Shown: positions 49,351 through 59,181, counted from the first letter of the stretch. The stretch: 64,000 bases of DNA from Pseudomonas sp. B21-023 (GCF_024749165.1 NZ_CP087190.1:1014001-1078000); one strand, 5' to 3'. Numbers and translations are program-made. Notes: generated from the sequence alone by a model not told the origin.

Positions 49351-50259
49351 ATGATTACACCTGCCGACTACCCCACCAACGACCCCAATCGCTCCGGAGT
49401 TTCCTGGGCCGCGATCTTCGCAGGCGCAGCAGCGGCGGCGGCCTTGTCCCTGATCCTGGTGGTACTGGGGACAGGATTGGGCCTGGCCGCTACCTCGCCT
49501 TGGGCCGACGAAGGCGCCAGCGCCAAGGCGCTTGGGATTTCGACCATCATCTGGCTATTGATCACACAAATATTGGCCTCGGGCCTAGGTGGTTACATCG
49601 CCGGTCGCCTGCGGGTGAAATGGGCCAACCTGCACGGTGACGAAGTGTATTTCCGGGACACTGCCCATGGCTTCCTGGCCTGGGCGGTTGCCACGCTAGT
49701 GGCCGCCATGCTGGTGCTGGGTACCGCTGGCAACTTGCTGGGTGCCGGCGCTACCGCTGTGTCCGGGGTGGCTACAACTGCCGCTGCGGGCGTGGCTGGC
49801 AGCGACAGACAGGGCAAAGACCCGATGGGTTACTTCGTCGATAGCCTGTTCCGTGGTCAAGGCCCGGTGGCAGTAAGTGACGATGCGGCAAATGGTGTGG
49901 CAGCCCGCATTCTGACCCGCTCGCTGGCCCAGGGCGGCGCGCTCTCGCCGGAGGACCGGACCTACCTGGCCCAGGTAGTGGCCCAGCGCACTCGCCTGAC
50001 ACAGCCCGAGGCCGAAGCACGCGTTGATCAGGTCTATGCACAACTGCAGCAGGCCAAGGTCGAGGCCAAGCAAGCCGCGGACGCTGCGACCAAGGCCGCC
50101 GCCTGGACGGCGTTGTGGACTTTCGTCGCCCTGCTTTGCGGCGCCTTCTTCGCCAGCCTGGCGGCACTGTTCGGCGGCCGGCAGCGTGATCGGGTGCAGT
50201 GGCTCGAAGCCAGTCCGGCGGACTACAACCCGCGCCACGCCTCTGCACCGATCCGATAA
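49351..50259 (+). CDS. Conserved inner-membrane protein (PhnA-like annotation)
   Basis: A 302-residue membrane protein with about four helices (near 17-48, 62-84, 108-135 and 247-270). Between helices 3 and 4 is a roughly 110-residue charged, alanine/glutamine-rich segment likely to form a coiled coil (QPEAEARVDQVYAQLQQAKV). Related proteins are often labelled PhnA-like without evidence for phosphonate metabolism. The ATG at 49351 follows a hairpin-like CTGAG...CTCAG. It precedes a 24-residue membrane peptide gene by 26 bp. Function unknown. Confidence 0.7.
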   Translation: MITPADYPTNDPNRSGVSWAAIFAGAAAAAALSLILVVLGTGLGLAATSPWADEGASAKALGISTIIWLLITQILASGLGGYIAGRLRVKWANLHGDEVYFRDTAHGFLAWAVATLVAAMLVLGTAGNLLGAGATAVSGVATTAAAGVAGSDRQGKDPMGYFVDSLFRGQGPVAVSDDAANGVAARILTRSLAQGGALSPEDRTYLAQVVAQRTRLTQPEAEARVDQVYAQLQQAKVEAKQAADAATKAAAWTALWTFVALLCGAFFASLAALFGGRQRDRVQWLEASPADYNPRHASAPIR

Positions 50260-50285
50260 CCCGCACAGGAACAAGGAGAATTGTC

Positions 50286-50360
50286 ATGCGCTCATTATTG
50301 CTGTGGATGCTCGGGGTCCCTATTCCGGTGATCATCCTGATTGCATTGTTCATGCACTGA
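50286..50360 (+). CDS. 24-residue single-helix membrane peptide
   Basis: ATG 50286 to TGA 50358-50360 encodes a 24-residue peptide starting MRSLLLWMLGVPIPVII and ending LFMH. It is almost wholly hydrophobic, with one predicted membrane helix. A perfect AAGGAG ribosome site lies seven bases upstream. A strong terminator follows immediately, so it is the last gene of a two-gene unit with the 49351 membrane protein. I recall similar very short conserved peptides in Pseudomonas, but no function. Confidence 0.7.
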   Translation: MRSLLLWMLGVPIPVIILIALFMH

Positions 50361-50365
50361 GAAAT

Positions 50366-50395
50366 GAAAACGCCGCCCGAAAGGGCGGCGTTTTC
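50366..50395. terminator. Bidirectional terminator
   Basis: A 13-bp perfect stem GAAAACGCCGCCC/GGGCGGCGTTTTC with a GAAA tetraloop. It sits between the small peptide gene (plus strand) and the end of dppF (minus strand) and can serve both. Confidence 0.9.
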
Positions 50396-50409
50396 ATTGG
50401 CGCATACAG

Positions 50410-51378
50410 CTACAGGAACTGCTCGGCGTAGTGGCACGCCACCTGCCGCGTACTCACTTGGCGCAACGCCGGTACTTCCTTGGCGCATCGCTCGGTCGCG
50501 TACGGGCAACGTTTGTGGAACGCGCAACCGTCCGGCGGATTCAACGGGTTGGGCAACTCACCGGCAATGCGGATCTTCGGCTTCAGCGGGTCCGGGTGGA
50601 TCGCCGGGGTGGCCGATAGCAGCGCCTGGGTATACGGGTGCAGCGGCTTGTCGTAGATGTCCTGCTTGGGCCCCATTTCCGCCGGCCGGCCGAGGTACAT
50701 CACCAGCACCTGGTCCGCCACATGGCGCACTACCGCCAGGTTGTGGGAGATGAACACGTAGGCGGTGTTGAATTCCTTCTGCAGGTCCATGAACAGGTTC
50801 AGCACCTGGGCCTGGATCGACACGTCCAGCGCAGAGGTGGGTTCGTCGGCCACCAGTACCTTGGGTTGCAGCATCATCGCCCGGGCCAGGGCGATACGCT
50901 GGCGCTGGCCGCCGGAGAACATGTGCGGATAACGCTGGTAGTGCTCGGGGCGCAGGCCCACCTGCTCCATCATCTTCTGCACTTTCTCGCGGCGTTCGGT
51001 CTTGCTCAGCGAGGTGTTGATCAACAGCGGTTCGGCGAGCTGGTCGCCGATCTTCTGCCGCGGGTTGAGCGAGGCGTAGGGGCTCTGGAACACCATCTGC
51101 ACGTCACGGCGCAGCTGTTTGCGCTGGTCCTTGCTGGCGCCCTTGACCTCGTGGCCGGCGATTTGCAGCGAACCTGAGGACGGCTCCTCGATCAGGGTCA
51201 GGGCACGCGCCAGGGTCGACTTGCCGCAGCCGGATTCACCGACCACGGCCAGGGTCTTGCCGGCCTCCAGTTCGAACGACACGCCGTTGAGCGCCCGCAC
51301 CAGCGCATGGCCCTTGAACAGGCCGCGGGAGACTTCGTAGTGGCGGGTCAGCTCACGAGCGGAAAGTACGACGGCCAT
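50410..51378 (-). CDS. dppF: DppF, dipeptide ABC transporter ATPase
   Basis: A 322-residue ATPase. Walker A is GESGCGKST (about 47-55), the signature FSGGQRQRIALARA (about 155) and Walker B VLVADEPTSALDVS (about 175). A C-terminal oligopeptide-transporter domain carries cysteines (CAFHKRCPYATERC), which in relatives hold an Fe-S cluster. I chose the ATG at 51378, which shares a base with the dppD stop (TGATG). It is the last gene of the dpp operon. Confidence 0.93.
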   Translation of the reverse strand: MAVVLSARELTRHYEVSRGLFKGHALVRALNGVSFELEAGKTLAVVGESGCGKSTLARALTLIEEPSSGSLQIAGHEVKGASKDQRKQLRRDVQMVFQSPYASLNPRQKIGDQLAEPLLINTSLSKTERREKVQKMMEQVGLRPEHYQRYPHMFSGGQRQRIALARAMMLQPKVLVADEPTSALDVSIQAQVLNLFMDLQKEFNTAYVFISHNLAVVRHVADQVLVMYLGRPAEMGPKQDIYDKPLHPYTQALLSATPAIHPDPLKPKIRIAGELPNPLNPPDGCAFHKRCPYATERCAKEVPALRQVSTRQVACHYAEQFL

Positions 51379-52346
51379 CACGCCACCTCCTGGTTCAGCG
51401 GATAGAAGCAACGCACCAGGCTGTGGGCCTGGGGATCAAGGGCCGGGCGCTGCCGGCGGCAGTTTTCCTGCACATAGGGGCAGCGTGGCGACAGCAGGCA
51501 ACCCTGCGGGCGGTCATAGCGCCCCGGGACGATGCCGGGCAGGGTGGCCAGGCGTTCGGCGCCGATGCTGTGCTCGGGAATGGCCGCCAGCAGCGCTTCG
51601 CTGTACGGGTGGGCGGGGATGTCGAACAGCTCCGGCACCTGGCCGACTTCGACTGCTTGCCCTGCGTACATCACGCACACGCGCTTGGCGGTTTCGGCGA
51701 CCACGGCCAGGTCGTGGGTGATGAGAATGAGCGCCATGTTGCGCTCTTTTTGCAGGTTGACCAGCAGCTCCATGATCTGCGCCTGGATGGTCACGTCCAG
51801 CGCGGTGGTCGGTTCGTCGGCGATCAGCAGTTTTGGCTCGCCGGCGATGGCCATGGCGATGGCCACGCGCTGGCTCATGCCGCCGGACAGCTGGTGCGGG
51901 TAGGCGTCGAGGCGGCTTTCGGCGGCCGGGATCTCGACCTTCTTCAGCAGCTCCAGCGCACGCTGACGCGCTGCCTTGCCCTTGAGGCCCAGGTGCTGGC
52001 GCAGCACTTCCTCGATCTGGTAGCCCACGGTATAGCTGGGGTTGAGCGCGGTCATCGGGTCCTGGAAGACCATGGCGATGTCCTTGCCCACCACCTTGCG
52101 GCGCTGGCGGCCGCTGAGCTTGAGCATGTTGGTGCCGGCGAAGTCGAGCACGTCCGCGGTGATGCGCCCGGGGGCTTCGATCAGCCCCATCAGGGCCATC
52201 ATGGTCACCGACTTGCCCGAGCCCGACTCGCCGACGATGGCGAGGATCTCGCCGGCATCCACGCTCAGGTCGAGGCCGTCCACCACGGGCACGGCATTGG
52301 CGTCGCCGAAGCGCACGTTCAGGTTGTTGATCTGCAACAGTGACAT
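51378..52346 (-). CDS. dppD: DppD, dipeptide ABC transporter ATPase
   Basis: A 322-residue ATPase, the partner of DppF. Walker A is GESGSGKS (about 40), signature [14 protein letters not shown] (about 160) and Walker [15 protein letters not shown] (about 180). The C-terminal domain ends with the cysteine motif [14 protein letters not shown]. It starts 10 bp after dppC. Both ATPases are full-length with intact motifs. Confidence 0.93.
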   Translation of the reverse strand: MSLLQINNLNVRFGDANAVPVVDGLDLSVDAGEILAIVGESGSGKSVTMMALMGLIEAPGRITADVLDFAGTNMLKLSGRQRRKVVGKDIAMVFQDPMTALNPSYTVGYQIEEVLRQHLGLKGKAARQRALELLKKVEIPAAESRLDAYPHQLSGGMSQRVAIAMAIAGEPKLLIADEPTTALDVTIQAQIMELLVNLQKERNMALILITHDLAVVAETAKRVCVMYAGQAVEVGQVPELFDIPAHPYSEALLAAIPEHSIGAERLATLPGIVPGRYDRPQGCLLSPRCPYVQENCRRQRPALDPQAHSLVRCFYPLNQEVA

Positions 52347-52356
52347 GGCGATCTCC

Positions 52357-53283
52357 TCAGGCGGCGTTCTTGAGTTTCGGGTCCAGCGCGTCGCGCAGGC
52401 CGTCGCCCATCAGGTTGATTGCCAGCACACTGAGCAAAATGGTCAGGCCGGGCAGGCTCACCACCCACCAGGCGCGTTCGATGTAGTCGCGGGCCGAGGC
52501 CAGCATGGTGCCCCACTCGGGGGTTGGCGGCTGCACGCCGAGGCCGAGGAAGCCCAGGGCCGCAGCGTCGAGGATTGCCGAGGAGAAGCTCAGGGTGGCC
52601 TGCACGATCAGCGGCGCCATGCAGTTGGGCAGCACGGTGACGAACATCAGCCGCGGCAGCCCGGCACCGGCCAGGCGCGCGGCGGTGACGTAGTCGCGGT
52701 TCAGTTCGCCCATCACCGCGGCGCGGGTCAGGCGCACGTAGGACGGCAGCGAGACGATGGCGATGGCGATCACGGTGTTGATCAGGCCTGGGCCGAGGAT
52801 GGCGACGATGGCCACGGCCAGCAGCAGCGAGGGCAGCGCCAGCATCACGTCCATCAGGCGCATGATCGAGGGGCCGAGGATCTGCGGGAAGAATCCGGCC
52901 AGCAGGCCCAGCAGGATGCCTGGGATCAGCGACATCACCACCGACGACAGGCCGATCAACAGCGACAGTCGGGCGCCCTGGATCAGCCGCGAGAGCAGGT
53001 CGCGGCCCAGTTCGTCGGTACCGAGGATGAACTGCCAGGTACCGCCTTCGAGCCATACCGGCGGTGTGAGCAGGAAGTCGCGGTATTGCTCGCTGGGGTT
53101 GTGCGGCGCCACCCAGGGGGCGAACAGGGCGCAGAACACCACCAGGCACATGAACGCCAGGCCGGCCACCGCGCCCTTGTTGCGCGAGAAGGCCTGCCAG
53201 AATTCTTTGTACGGCGAGGGGTAGAGCAAGCTTTGGTCGACCACGCTGGGCGGGGTGACGGATTTTGGAATCGGGCTGGTCAT
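52357..53283 (-). CDS. dppC: DppC, dipeptide ABC permease
   Basis: A 308-residue permease with about six helices and an N-terminal cytoplasmic OppC_N segment. The periplasmic [15 protein letters not shown] and [24 protein letters not shown] motifs are typical. The ATPase-coupling stretch is [23 protein letters not shown] (about 200). It lies 10 bp after dppB and 10 bp before dppD. Confidence 0.93.
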   Translation of the reverse strand: MTSPIPKSVTPPSVVDQSLLYPSPYKEFWQAFSRNKGAVAGLAFMCLVVFCALFAPWVAPHNPSEQYRDFLLTPPVWLEGGTWQFILGTDELGRDLLSRLIQGARLSLLIGLSSVVMSLIPGILLGLLAGFFPQILGPSIMRLMDVMLALPSLLLAVAIVAILGPGLINTVIAIAIVSLPSYVRLTRAAVMGELNRDYVTAARLAGAGLPRLMFVTVLPNCMAPLIVQATLSFSSAILDAAALGFLGLGVQPPTPEWGTMLASARDYIERAWWVVSLPGLTILLSVLAINLMGDGLRDALDPKLKNAA

Positions 53284-53293
53284 GGCGTAGTCC

Positions 53294-54304
53294 TCAGCGC
53301 TGATGACGGATGCGTGGGTTGGCCAGGCCGTAGAGGATATCCACGACGAAGTTGACCAGAATCACCAGGCAGGCGATCAACAGGATGCCGTTCTGGACCA
53401 CGGGGTAGTCACGGGCACCGATGGCCTCGATCAGCCATTTGCCGATGCCCGGCCAGGAAAAGATGGTTTCGGTGAGCACGGCGCCGGCCAGCAGTGTGCC
53501 GACCTGCAGGCCGAACACGGTGAGTACCGGGATCAGCGCGTTGCGCAGGCCGTGGATGAACACCACGCGCGACGGCGACAGGCCCTTGGCGCGGGCGGTA
53601 CGGATGTAGTCCTCACGCAGCACCTCAAGCATCGACGAACGGGTCATGCGGGCGATTACCGCCAGCGGAATGGTGCCCAGCACGATGGCCGGCAGGATCA
53701 GGTGCATCACCGCGTCCTTGAACGCGCCTTCCTCGTCGCTGAGCAGGGTGTCGATGAGCATGAAGCCGGTCTTCGGCTCGATGTCGTAGAGCAGGTCGAT
53801 GCGCCCGGAGACTGGCGTCCAGCCCAGGCTCACCGAGAAGAACATGATCAGGATCAGGCCCCACCAGAAGATCGGCATCGAGTAGCCGGCCAGGGAGATG
53901 CCCATCACCCCGTGGTCGAACAGCGAGCCGCGCTTGAGCGCGGCGATCACCCCGGCCAGCAGGCCGATGACCCCGGCGAACAGCAGGGCGGCCATGGCCA
54001 GCTCCAGGGTGGCCGGGAACAGGGTGAGGAATTCGTTCCATACGCTTTCACGGGTGCGCAGGGATTCGCCCAGATCGCCCTGGGCGAGCTTGCCGACATA
54101 GTCCAGGTACTGGGCCGGCAGCGGCTTGTTCAGGCCCAGGCGTTCCATGGCCTGGGCATGCATTTCGGGGTCGACCCGGCGTTCGCCCATCATCACTTCG
54201 ACGGGGTCGCCGGGGATCAGGCGTATGAGCGCGAAGGTCAGCAGGGTGATACCGAAGAAGGTCGGAATCAGCAGACCCAGGCGTCGGGCAATAAAACTCA
54301 ACAT
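53294..54304 (-). CDS. dppB: DppB, dipeptide ABC permease
   Basis: A 336-residue permease of the DppB/OppB family with about six helices. Family motifs include LIPGDPVEVMMGERRVDPE near the N-terminus and the coupling segment DYIRTARAKGLSPSRVVFIHGLR (about 235). It follows the third binding-protein gene by 76 bp, with a hairpin in the gap, and leads the dppBCDF block. Confidence 0.93.
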   Translation of the reverse strand: MLSFIARRLGLLIPTFFGITLLTFALIRLIPGDPVEVMMGERRVDPEMHAQAMERLGLNKPLPAQYLDYVGKLAQGDLGESLRTRESVWNEFLTLFPATLELAMAALLFAGVIGLLAGVIAALKRGSLFDHGVMGISLAGYSMPIFWWGLILIMFFSVSLGWTPVSGRIDLLYDIEPKTGFMLIDTLLSDEEGAFKDAVMHLILPAIVLGTIPLAVIARMTRSSMLEVLREDYIRTARAKGLSPSRVVFIHGLRNALIPVLTVFGLQVGTLLAGAVLTETIFSWPGIGKWLIEAIGARDYPVVQNGILLIACLVILVNFVVDILYGLANPRIRHQR

Positions 54305-54337
54305 TGTCAGGGGTACCTCATCAGCCGGAAACGGCGC

Positions 54338-54370
54338 GCCGCCGGGGCCTCTTGCACAAGGTCCGGCGGC
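54338..54370 (-). terminator. Intercistronic hairpin between dppA and dppB
   Basis: Stem GCCGCCGG/CCGGCGGC (54338-54345, 54363-54370) with additional inner pairing. There is no T-run on the minus strand, so it probably protects the binding-protein mRNA or lowers permease expression rather than fully terminating. Confidence 0.6.
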
Positions 54371-54380
54371 TGTTGTTGTT

Positions 54381-55976
54381 CTACTTCACCTTGGTGGTGG
54401 CGAAGTTGTTGTTGGTCAGTGGGTTGATCACATAGCCTTCGACGTTCTCGCGCATGGCGGTGAACATTTTCGGGTGGGCCATGCTGATCCACGGCTGGTC
54501 TTCATCGTACACCGCCAAGGCCTCGTTATAGAGCCTGGCGCGTTCATCGTTGTCGATCACTTCGCGGGCGCGGGTGATCAGGTCCTGGAACTTCTGGTTG
54601 CACCAGCGGGCATAGTTCTCGCCGCTTTTCACCGCGTCACAGCTGAGCATCGGCGTGAGGAAGTTGTCCGGGTCGCCGTTGTCGCCGGCCCAGCCCGCCG
54701 ACACCAGGTCGGCCTCGCCCTTCTTGGCGCGCCGCAGCATCTCGGCCCACTCCATCACACGGATGTCGAGCTTGATGCCGATCTTGGCCAGGTCCGACTG
54801 CAGCATTTCGGCGGACAGGCGCGGGTTGGGGTTGGTCGGGCCGCCGCCGTTGCGGGTGAACAGGGTGATCACCGTGCCCTCCGGCACACCGGCTTCCTTG
54901 AGCAGGGCGCGGGCCTTGTCGAGGTCGTGGGGCGGGTTCTTGTTGTCGGTGTTGTAGCCGATCATGGTCGGCGGATACGGGTTGACCCCAACCAGGGCGT
55001 TGCCCTTGCCGAACAGCTGGTCGACGTGGGTCTGGCGGTCGAAGGCCATGTCGATCGCCTTGCGCACGCGCACATCGCTCAGGTACTTGTGCTGGGTGTT
55101 CATCGAGATGTAGCCGGTAACCAGCGCCTCGATCTCGGCGACCTTGAGTTTCGGGTCGGTCTTGATCCCCGGCACGTCGTCAGGCTTGGGATACAAGGCG
55201 ATCTGGCATTCGTTGGCGCGCAGTTTCTGCAGGCGCACGTTGCTGTCGGTGGCGATGGCGAAGATCAGCGCGTCGGCGGGCGGCTTGCCACGGAAGTAGT
55301 CCGGGTTGGCCTTGTAGCGGACGTTGGCGTCCTTGTTGTAGCGCTGGAACACGAACGGGCCGGTGCCGACCGGCTTGCTGTTGAGGTCGCCGGTCTTGCC
55401 GGCCTTGAGCAGCTGGTCGCCGTACTCGGCGGAGTAGATCGAGGTGAAGGCCATGGCCAGGTCCCGCAGGAAAGGCGCTTCCGGGCGGGTCAGGGTGATC
55501 ACCACGGTGTGATCGTCGGTCTTCTCGACCGACTTGAGCAGGTCCTTGAAGGCCATGCTCTCGAAGTAGGGGTAGCCGACGCTGGTCTTGTCGTGCCACG
55601 GATGGTCTTTCTTCAGCTGACGGTTCAGGCTCCACAGCACGTCATCGGCATTGAAGTCGCGGGTGGGCTTGAAGTAGTCGGTGGTGTGGAACTTGACGCC
55701 TTCGCGCAGGTGGAAGGTGTAGACCAGGCCGTCGGGGCTGACGTCCCAACTGGTGGCCAGGGCCGGCTGGATCTCGGTGGTGCCGGGCTTGAAGTCGACC
55801 AGGCGGTTGAAGATGGCCTCGGCCGTGGCGTCGGCGGTGACGGCGGTGGTGTACTGGACGATGTCGAAGCCTTCCGGGCTGGCTTCGGTGCACACCACCA
55901 GCGGCTTGGCCGCCAGATTCGATGCGGCGCCCAGGATGACGGCTGCCAGGGCAGCGCGTAGCGGTAGCGATTTCAT
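54381..55976 (-). CDS. dppA: DppA-like dipeptide-binding protein (third copy)
   Basis: A 531-residue periplasmic binding protein of the SBP_bac_5 family. The signal peptide is about residues 1-23 (ALAAVILGAASNLAA), followed by KPLVVCTEASPEGFDIVQYTT and the family motif FHLREGVKFHTTDYFKPTRDFNADDV. The start ATG 55976 has GGAGG upstream. It is the copy nearest to dppBCDF. Compared with the other two copies it starts CTEASPEGFD rather than CSEGSPAGFD, hinting at a different ligand range. Confidence 0.92.
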   Translation of the reverse strand: MKSLPLRAALAAVILGAASNLAAKPLVVCTEASPEGFDIVQYTTAVTADATAEAIFNRLVDFKPGTTEIQPALATSWDVSPDGLVYTFHLREGVKFHTTDYFKPTRDFNADDVLWSLNRQLKKDHPWHDKTSVGYPYFESMAFKDLLKSVEKTDDHTVVITLTRPEAPFLRDLAMAFTSIYSAEYGDQLLKAGKTGDLNSKPVGTGPFVFQRYNKDANVRYKANPDYFRGKPPADALIFAIATDSNVRLQKLRANECQIALYPKPDDVPGIKTDPKLKVAEIEALVTGYISMNTQHKYLSDVRVRKAIDMAFDRQTHVDQLFGKGNALVGVNPYPPTMIGYNTDNKNPPHDLDKARALLKEAGVPEGTVITLFTRNGGGPTNPNPRLSAEMLQSDLAKIGIKLDIRVMEWAEMLRRAKKGEADLVSAGWAGDNGDPDNFLTPMLSCDAVKSGENYARWCNQKFQDLITRAREVIDNDERARLYNEALAVYDEDQPWISMAHPKMFTAMRENVEGYVINPLTNNNFATTKVK

Positions 55977-56010
55977 GGAACCTCCCTGCAGTGCTAGTTC
56001 CAGCGTAGCC

Positions 56011-56040
56011 GCCACGGCCCGTGGGGAGGCGGGCCGTGGC
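56011..56040 (-). terminator. Intercistronic hairpin between the porin and dppA genes
   Basis: A perfect 10-bp stem GCCACGGCCC/GGGCCGTGGC with a 10-nt loop, directly after the porin stop. No T-run follows on the minus strand. Confidence 0.6.
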
Positions 56041-56048
56041 GCCAACGG

Positions 56049-57431
56049 TCAGAGGATGTTGAACGGAATGGTGGTGACGACACGGAACTCGTCGAGACTG
56101 CCGTCGCTCTGCGCCTTGCTGGCACGGTGGGCGGTATAGGTGGCGCGGATGGTGGTGTCCTTCAGCATGCCGCTCTGCACCGCGTAGCTGGTGCCGATGC
56201 CCCACTCGTAGTGGTTCTCGCCGTCCTGGCCCCGGACGTCATAGGCGGTGCCCTTGTAGTGGGTACCGTCGATATCCCAGCCGCGGGCGTTGTAGACGTT
56301 GAACTTCAGGCCTGGCACGCCATAGGGCGCCATGTTCAGCACATAGCTGATCTGCAGCGATTTCTCGTTCGGGCCGTTGAAGTCCGACAGCAGGGAGTTG
56401 GCCAGGTAGATGCCGTTGGTCTCATGCAGGTAGTCGAAGTACTCGTTGCCGTTGACCTGCTGCCAGGAGGCGGTGAGGGTGTGGGCCTGGTGGGTCAGGC
56501 CGAACGACAGGCTGTAGGTGTCGTTGTCGATCTCGCCCATCTTCTTGCTGCCTTCGTCCACGGTCTTGTAGTAGTTCAGACCGGTGGTCAGGCTCAGCAC
56601 CGCGCTGTCGCCCAGCACGTGGTTGGCGCCGAAGTAGTACTGGTTCCAGAAGTCGTCGACCTTGGTCGCGTAGAGGCTGGTGGTCAGGCTCTTGAGCGGC
56701 TGGTAGTTGATGCCGACGGTGCTGGCTCGGTCGGTCTCGACCCCGGCGGCGCCGTACTCGCTGCGGAACTTGCTCAGGCTCTGCTCGGTACGTGGCGAAA
56801 CGCGGTCGAAGGTACCCACGTCGAACGACAGGTTCTCGAACTCGGCGCTGTGCAGGAACGCGCCCTGGAAGCTCGATGGCAAGGCACGGTTACCGATGTA
56901 GGCGATCATCGGCGTGTCGACCGACTGGCGACCGACGGTCAGCGTGGTGTTGGAGATGCGCGCCTTGACGTTGCCCAGGCCCATCTTGCTCCACTGGCCG
57001 ATCGGGTCGCCGTCGCTGTGGGTCAGGGTACGGTTGTTCGGGCCGGCCACGGCGGCGCGGCCCTGCTCGAGGGCGATGGCATTGTAGGCGGCGGCCTCCA
57101 CCGCAAAGCCGACGGTGCCTTCGGTGAAGCCCGAGCTGTAGTTGAGGATGGTGCCCTGCAGCCAGTTGTCGCGGCTGTGGGTGTCGTGGCGGGTGCCGTC
57201 GCCCTTGGTGTACTTCCACAGCGGCGCGCGGGTGGCGCGTTCGCGGGCATACCAGTTGCGGGTGCTGCCGGACAGGCTCTGGCCATCGATGAAGCCTTTG
57301 GCTTCGGCCTGTTCGCTGCTGGACTTGAGCGCGAACGGCACGAAGTCCTGGCTTGCGGGTTCGGCCTGGGCGAGGGCGCAGAAGGCGCCGACGGACAAGG
57401 CCAGTGCGGTGGTTGTGGTACGAATCAACAT
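56049..57431 (-). CDS. opdP: OprD-family porin, OpdP-like
   Basis: A 460-residue outer-membrane porin. The signal peptide is about residues 1-23 (LALSVGAFCALAQA). The OprD-family start FVPFALKSSSEQAEAKGFIDGQSLSGSTRNWYARE follows, and the mature end is VTTIPFNIL. OprD-family channels pass amino acids and small peptides. Lying between two DppA-like genes, it most likely admits dipeptides, as described for OpdP of P. aeruginosa. Confidence 0.88.
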   Translation of the reverse strand: MLIRTTTTALALSVGAFCALAQAEPASQDFVPFALKSSSEQAEAKGFIDGQSLSGSTRNWYARERATRAPLWKYTKGDGTRHDTHSRDNWLQGTILNYSSGFTEGTVGFAVEAAAYNAIALEQGRAAVAGPNNRTLTHSDGDPIGQWSKMGLGNVKARISNTTLTVGRQSVDTPMIAYIGNRALPSSFQGAFLHSAEFENLSFDVGTFDRVSPRTEQSLSKFRSEYGAAGVETDRASTVGINYQPLKSLTTSLYATKVDDFWNQYYFGANHVLGDSAVLSLTTGLNYYKTVDEGSKKMGEIDNDTYSLSFGLTHQAHTLTASWQQVNGNEYFDYLHETNGIYLANSLLSDFNGPNEKSLQISYVLNMAPYGVPGLKFNVYNARGWDIDGTHYKGTAYDVRGQDGENHYEWGIGTSYAVQSGMLKDTTIRATYTAHRASKAQSDGSLDEFRVVTTIPFNIL

Positions 57432-57461
57432 GAAAGCTCCCTGATATTTTTCTAGTTATCA

Positions 57462-57480
57462 CCCGGCCTTGTGAGCCGGG
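57462..57480 (-). terminator. Intercistronic hairpin upstream of the porin gene
   Basis: Stem CCCGGC/GCCGGG with a 7-nt loop, about 30 bp before the porin ATG, between the second binding-protein gene and the porin gene. A weak second hairpin GTCACGGTGAC follows. Confidence 0.45.
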
Positions 57481-57551
57481 CTTGTCACGGTGACGCGGTA
57501 CTGCAGTGTCTGCCTGGGGGTTGCCAGGCAAATCCGGGCTGCACGCTGGCG

Positions 57552-57572
57552 CGGGAGTGGGTCGCACTCCCG
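57552..57572 (-). terminator. Hairpin after the second dppA gene
   Basis: A perfect 8-bp stem CGGGAGTG/CACTCCCG with a GGTCG loop, 17 bp past the stop of the second binding-protein gene. No T-run follows on the minus strand. Confidence 0.55.
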
Positions 57573-57588
57573 TCCGGACGTTGCAGGG

Positions 57589-59181
57589 TCAATCGATGCT
57601 GACGCCGGAGAAAACGTTGCGTCCGAAGGGGCTGACCTTGAAGTCTTTCACGCTGATGCTCAGCGGCTGGTTGACCGTGGAGTGCGCGACCGGGGTGATC
57701 GGCACCTGTTGCTTGAGACGTTGCTGGGCTTGTTCGTAGAGGCTGGTGCGCTGGTCTCGGTCGGTGACCTGCTTGGCTTTTTTCACCAGCGCGTCGTATT
57801 GCGAATCGCACCACAAGGAGTAGTTGTTGCTGCCGATGGCGTCGCAGCTGAACAGGGTGCCGAGCCAGTTGTCCGGGTCACCGTTGTCGCCGGTCCAGCC
57901 GATCAGGGCGATGTCATGCTCGCCGCTCTTCATGCGCTTGAGGTATTCGCCCCATTCGTAGCTGACGATGCGCACCTTGAAACCGAGCTTGCTCCAGTCG
58001 GACTGGAGCATTTCGGCCATCAACTTGGCGTTGGGGTTGTAGGGGCGCTGTACCGGCATGGCCCACAGGGTGATCTCTGTGTCTTCCTTGACCCCGGCCT
58101 GCTTGAGCAGCTGCTTGGCTTTTTCCGGGTCGAAGGGGGCGTCCTTGATCGATTTGTCGTAGGACCACTGGGTTGGCGGCATGGCGTTGACGGCTGTCTG
58201 GCCGGCATCCTGGTAGACCGCCTGGATGATCGCCTGCTTGTTCACCGCCATGTCCATGGCCTGGCGCACTTCCAGCCGGTCGAAGGGGGGGTGCTGGGTG
58301 TTGTAGGCGATGTAGCCAAGGTTGAAACCGGGTTGCGTCATTACCTGCAGCTTGCCGTCTTCCTTGAGCGCGGGCAGGTCGGCCGGGCGTGGATGCAGGG
58401 TGATCTGGCACTCGTTGCGGCGCAGCTTCTGGATGCGCACCGACGGGTCGACGTTGATCGAGAACACCAGGTTGTCGATCTTCACCCGGTCAGGTGCCCA
58501 GTAGTCCTTGTTGCCCTTGAAGCGGATCTGCGAATCCTTCTGGTAGCGCTGGAACACGAAGGGGCCGGTGCCGATCGGCTTCTGGTTGATATCGCTGGCC
58601 TTGCCGCCGGCCAGCAGGTGGTCGGCGTACTCGGCGGAGAGAATCGAGGCGAAGGCCATGGCGATGTTCTGCAGGAACGCGGCGTCGACCTTGTTGAGGG
58701 TGAAGACCACGGTGAGCGGATCGGTCTTCTCGACCTTGGCGATGTTCTTGTCCAGCCCCATGCTGATGAAGTACGGGAATTCGGTGGGGTAGGCCTTGCG
58801 GAAGGGGTGGTCCTTGTCGAGCATGCGGTTGAAGGTGAACAGCACGTCGTCGGCGTTGAAGTCGCGGCTGGGCTTGAAGTCCTTGTTGCCATGGAACTTC
58901 ACCCCGGGTCGCAGGTGGAAGGTGTACTTCAGGCCGTCCTCGGACACCTGCCAGTCGGTGGCCAGGCCCGGCTGCACGGCGGTGCCGCCACGCTCGAACT
59001 CGACCAGGCGGTTGTAGATCGGTTCGGCGGCGTCGTTGTCGGTGGCCGCGGTGTACTGGGCGGTGTCGAAGCCCGCCGGGCTGCCTTCGGAGCAGAACAC
59101 CAGGTTGTTGGCGAGGCTCGCGGGAGCCTGGCTCAGCAGGCCGAGGGCAAGCAGGGTGGAGCTCAGTGTGGTCAGGCGCAT
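57589..59181 (-). CDS. dppA: DppA-like dipeptide-binding protein (second copy)
   Basis: A 530-residue periplasmic SBP_bac_5 protein. The signal peptide is about residues 1-24 (LLALGLLSQAPASLA). The mature start NNLVFCSEGSPAGFDTAQYTA is almost the same as in the first copy. The C-terminus (KDFKVSPFGRNVFSGVSID) also matches the first copy closely, so these two arose by duplication. It probably feeds the same DppBCDF channel with a different peptide range. Confidence 0.92.
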   Translation of the reverse strand: MRLTTLSSTLLALGLLSQAPASLANNLVFCSEGSPAGFDTAQYTAATDNDAAEPIYNRLVEFERGGTAVQPGLATDWQVSEDGLKYTFHLRPGVKFHGNKDFKPSRDFNADDVLFTFNRMLDKDHPFRKAYPTEFPYFISMGLDKNIAKVEKTDPLTVVFTLNKVDAAFLQNIAMAFASILSAEYADHLLAGGKASDINQKPIGTGPFVFQRYQKDSQIRFKGNKDYWAPDRVKIDNLVFSINVDPSVRIQKLRRNECQITLHPRPADLPALKEDGKLQVMTQPGFNLGYIAYNTQHPPFDRLEVRQAMDMAVNKQAIIQAVYQDAGQTAVNAMPPTQWSYDKSIKDAPFDPEKAKQLLKQAGVKEDTEITLWAMPVQRPYNPNAKLMAEMLQSDWSKLGFKVRIVSYEWGEYLKRMKSGEHDIALIGWTGDNGDPDNWLGTLFSCDAIGSNNYSLWCDSQYDALVKKAKQVTDRDQRTSLYEQAQQRLKQQVPITPVAHSTVNQPLSISVKDFKVSPFGRNVFSGVSID

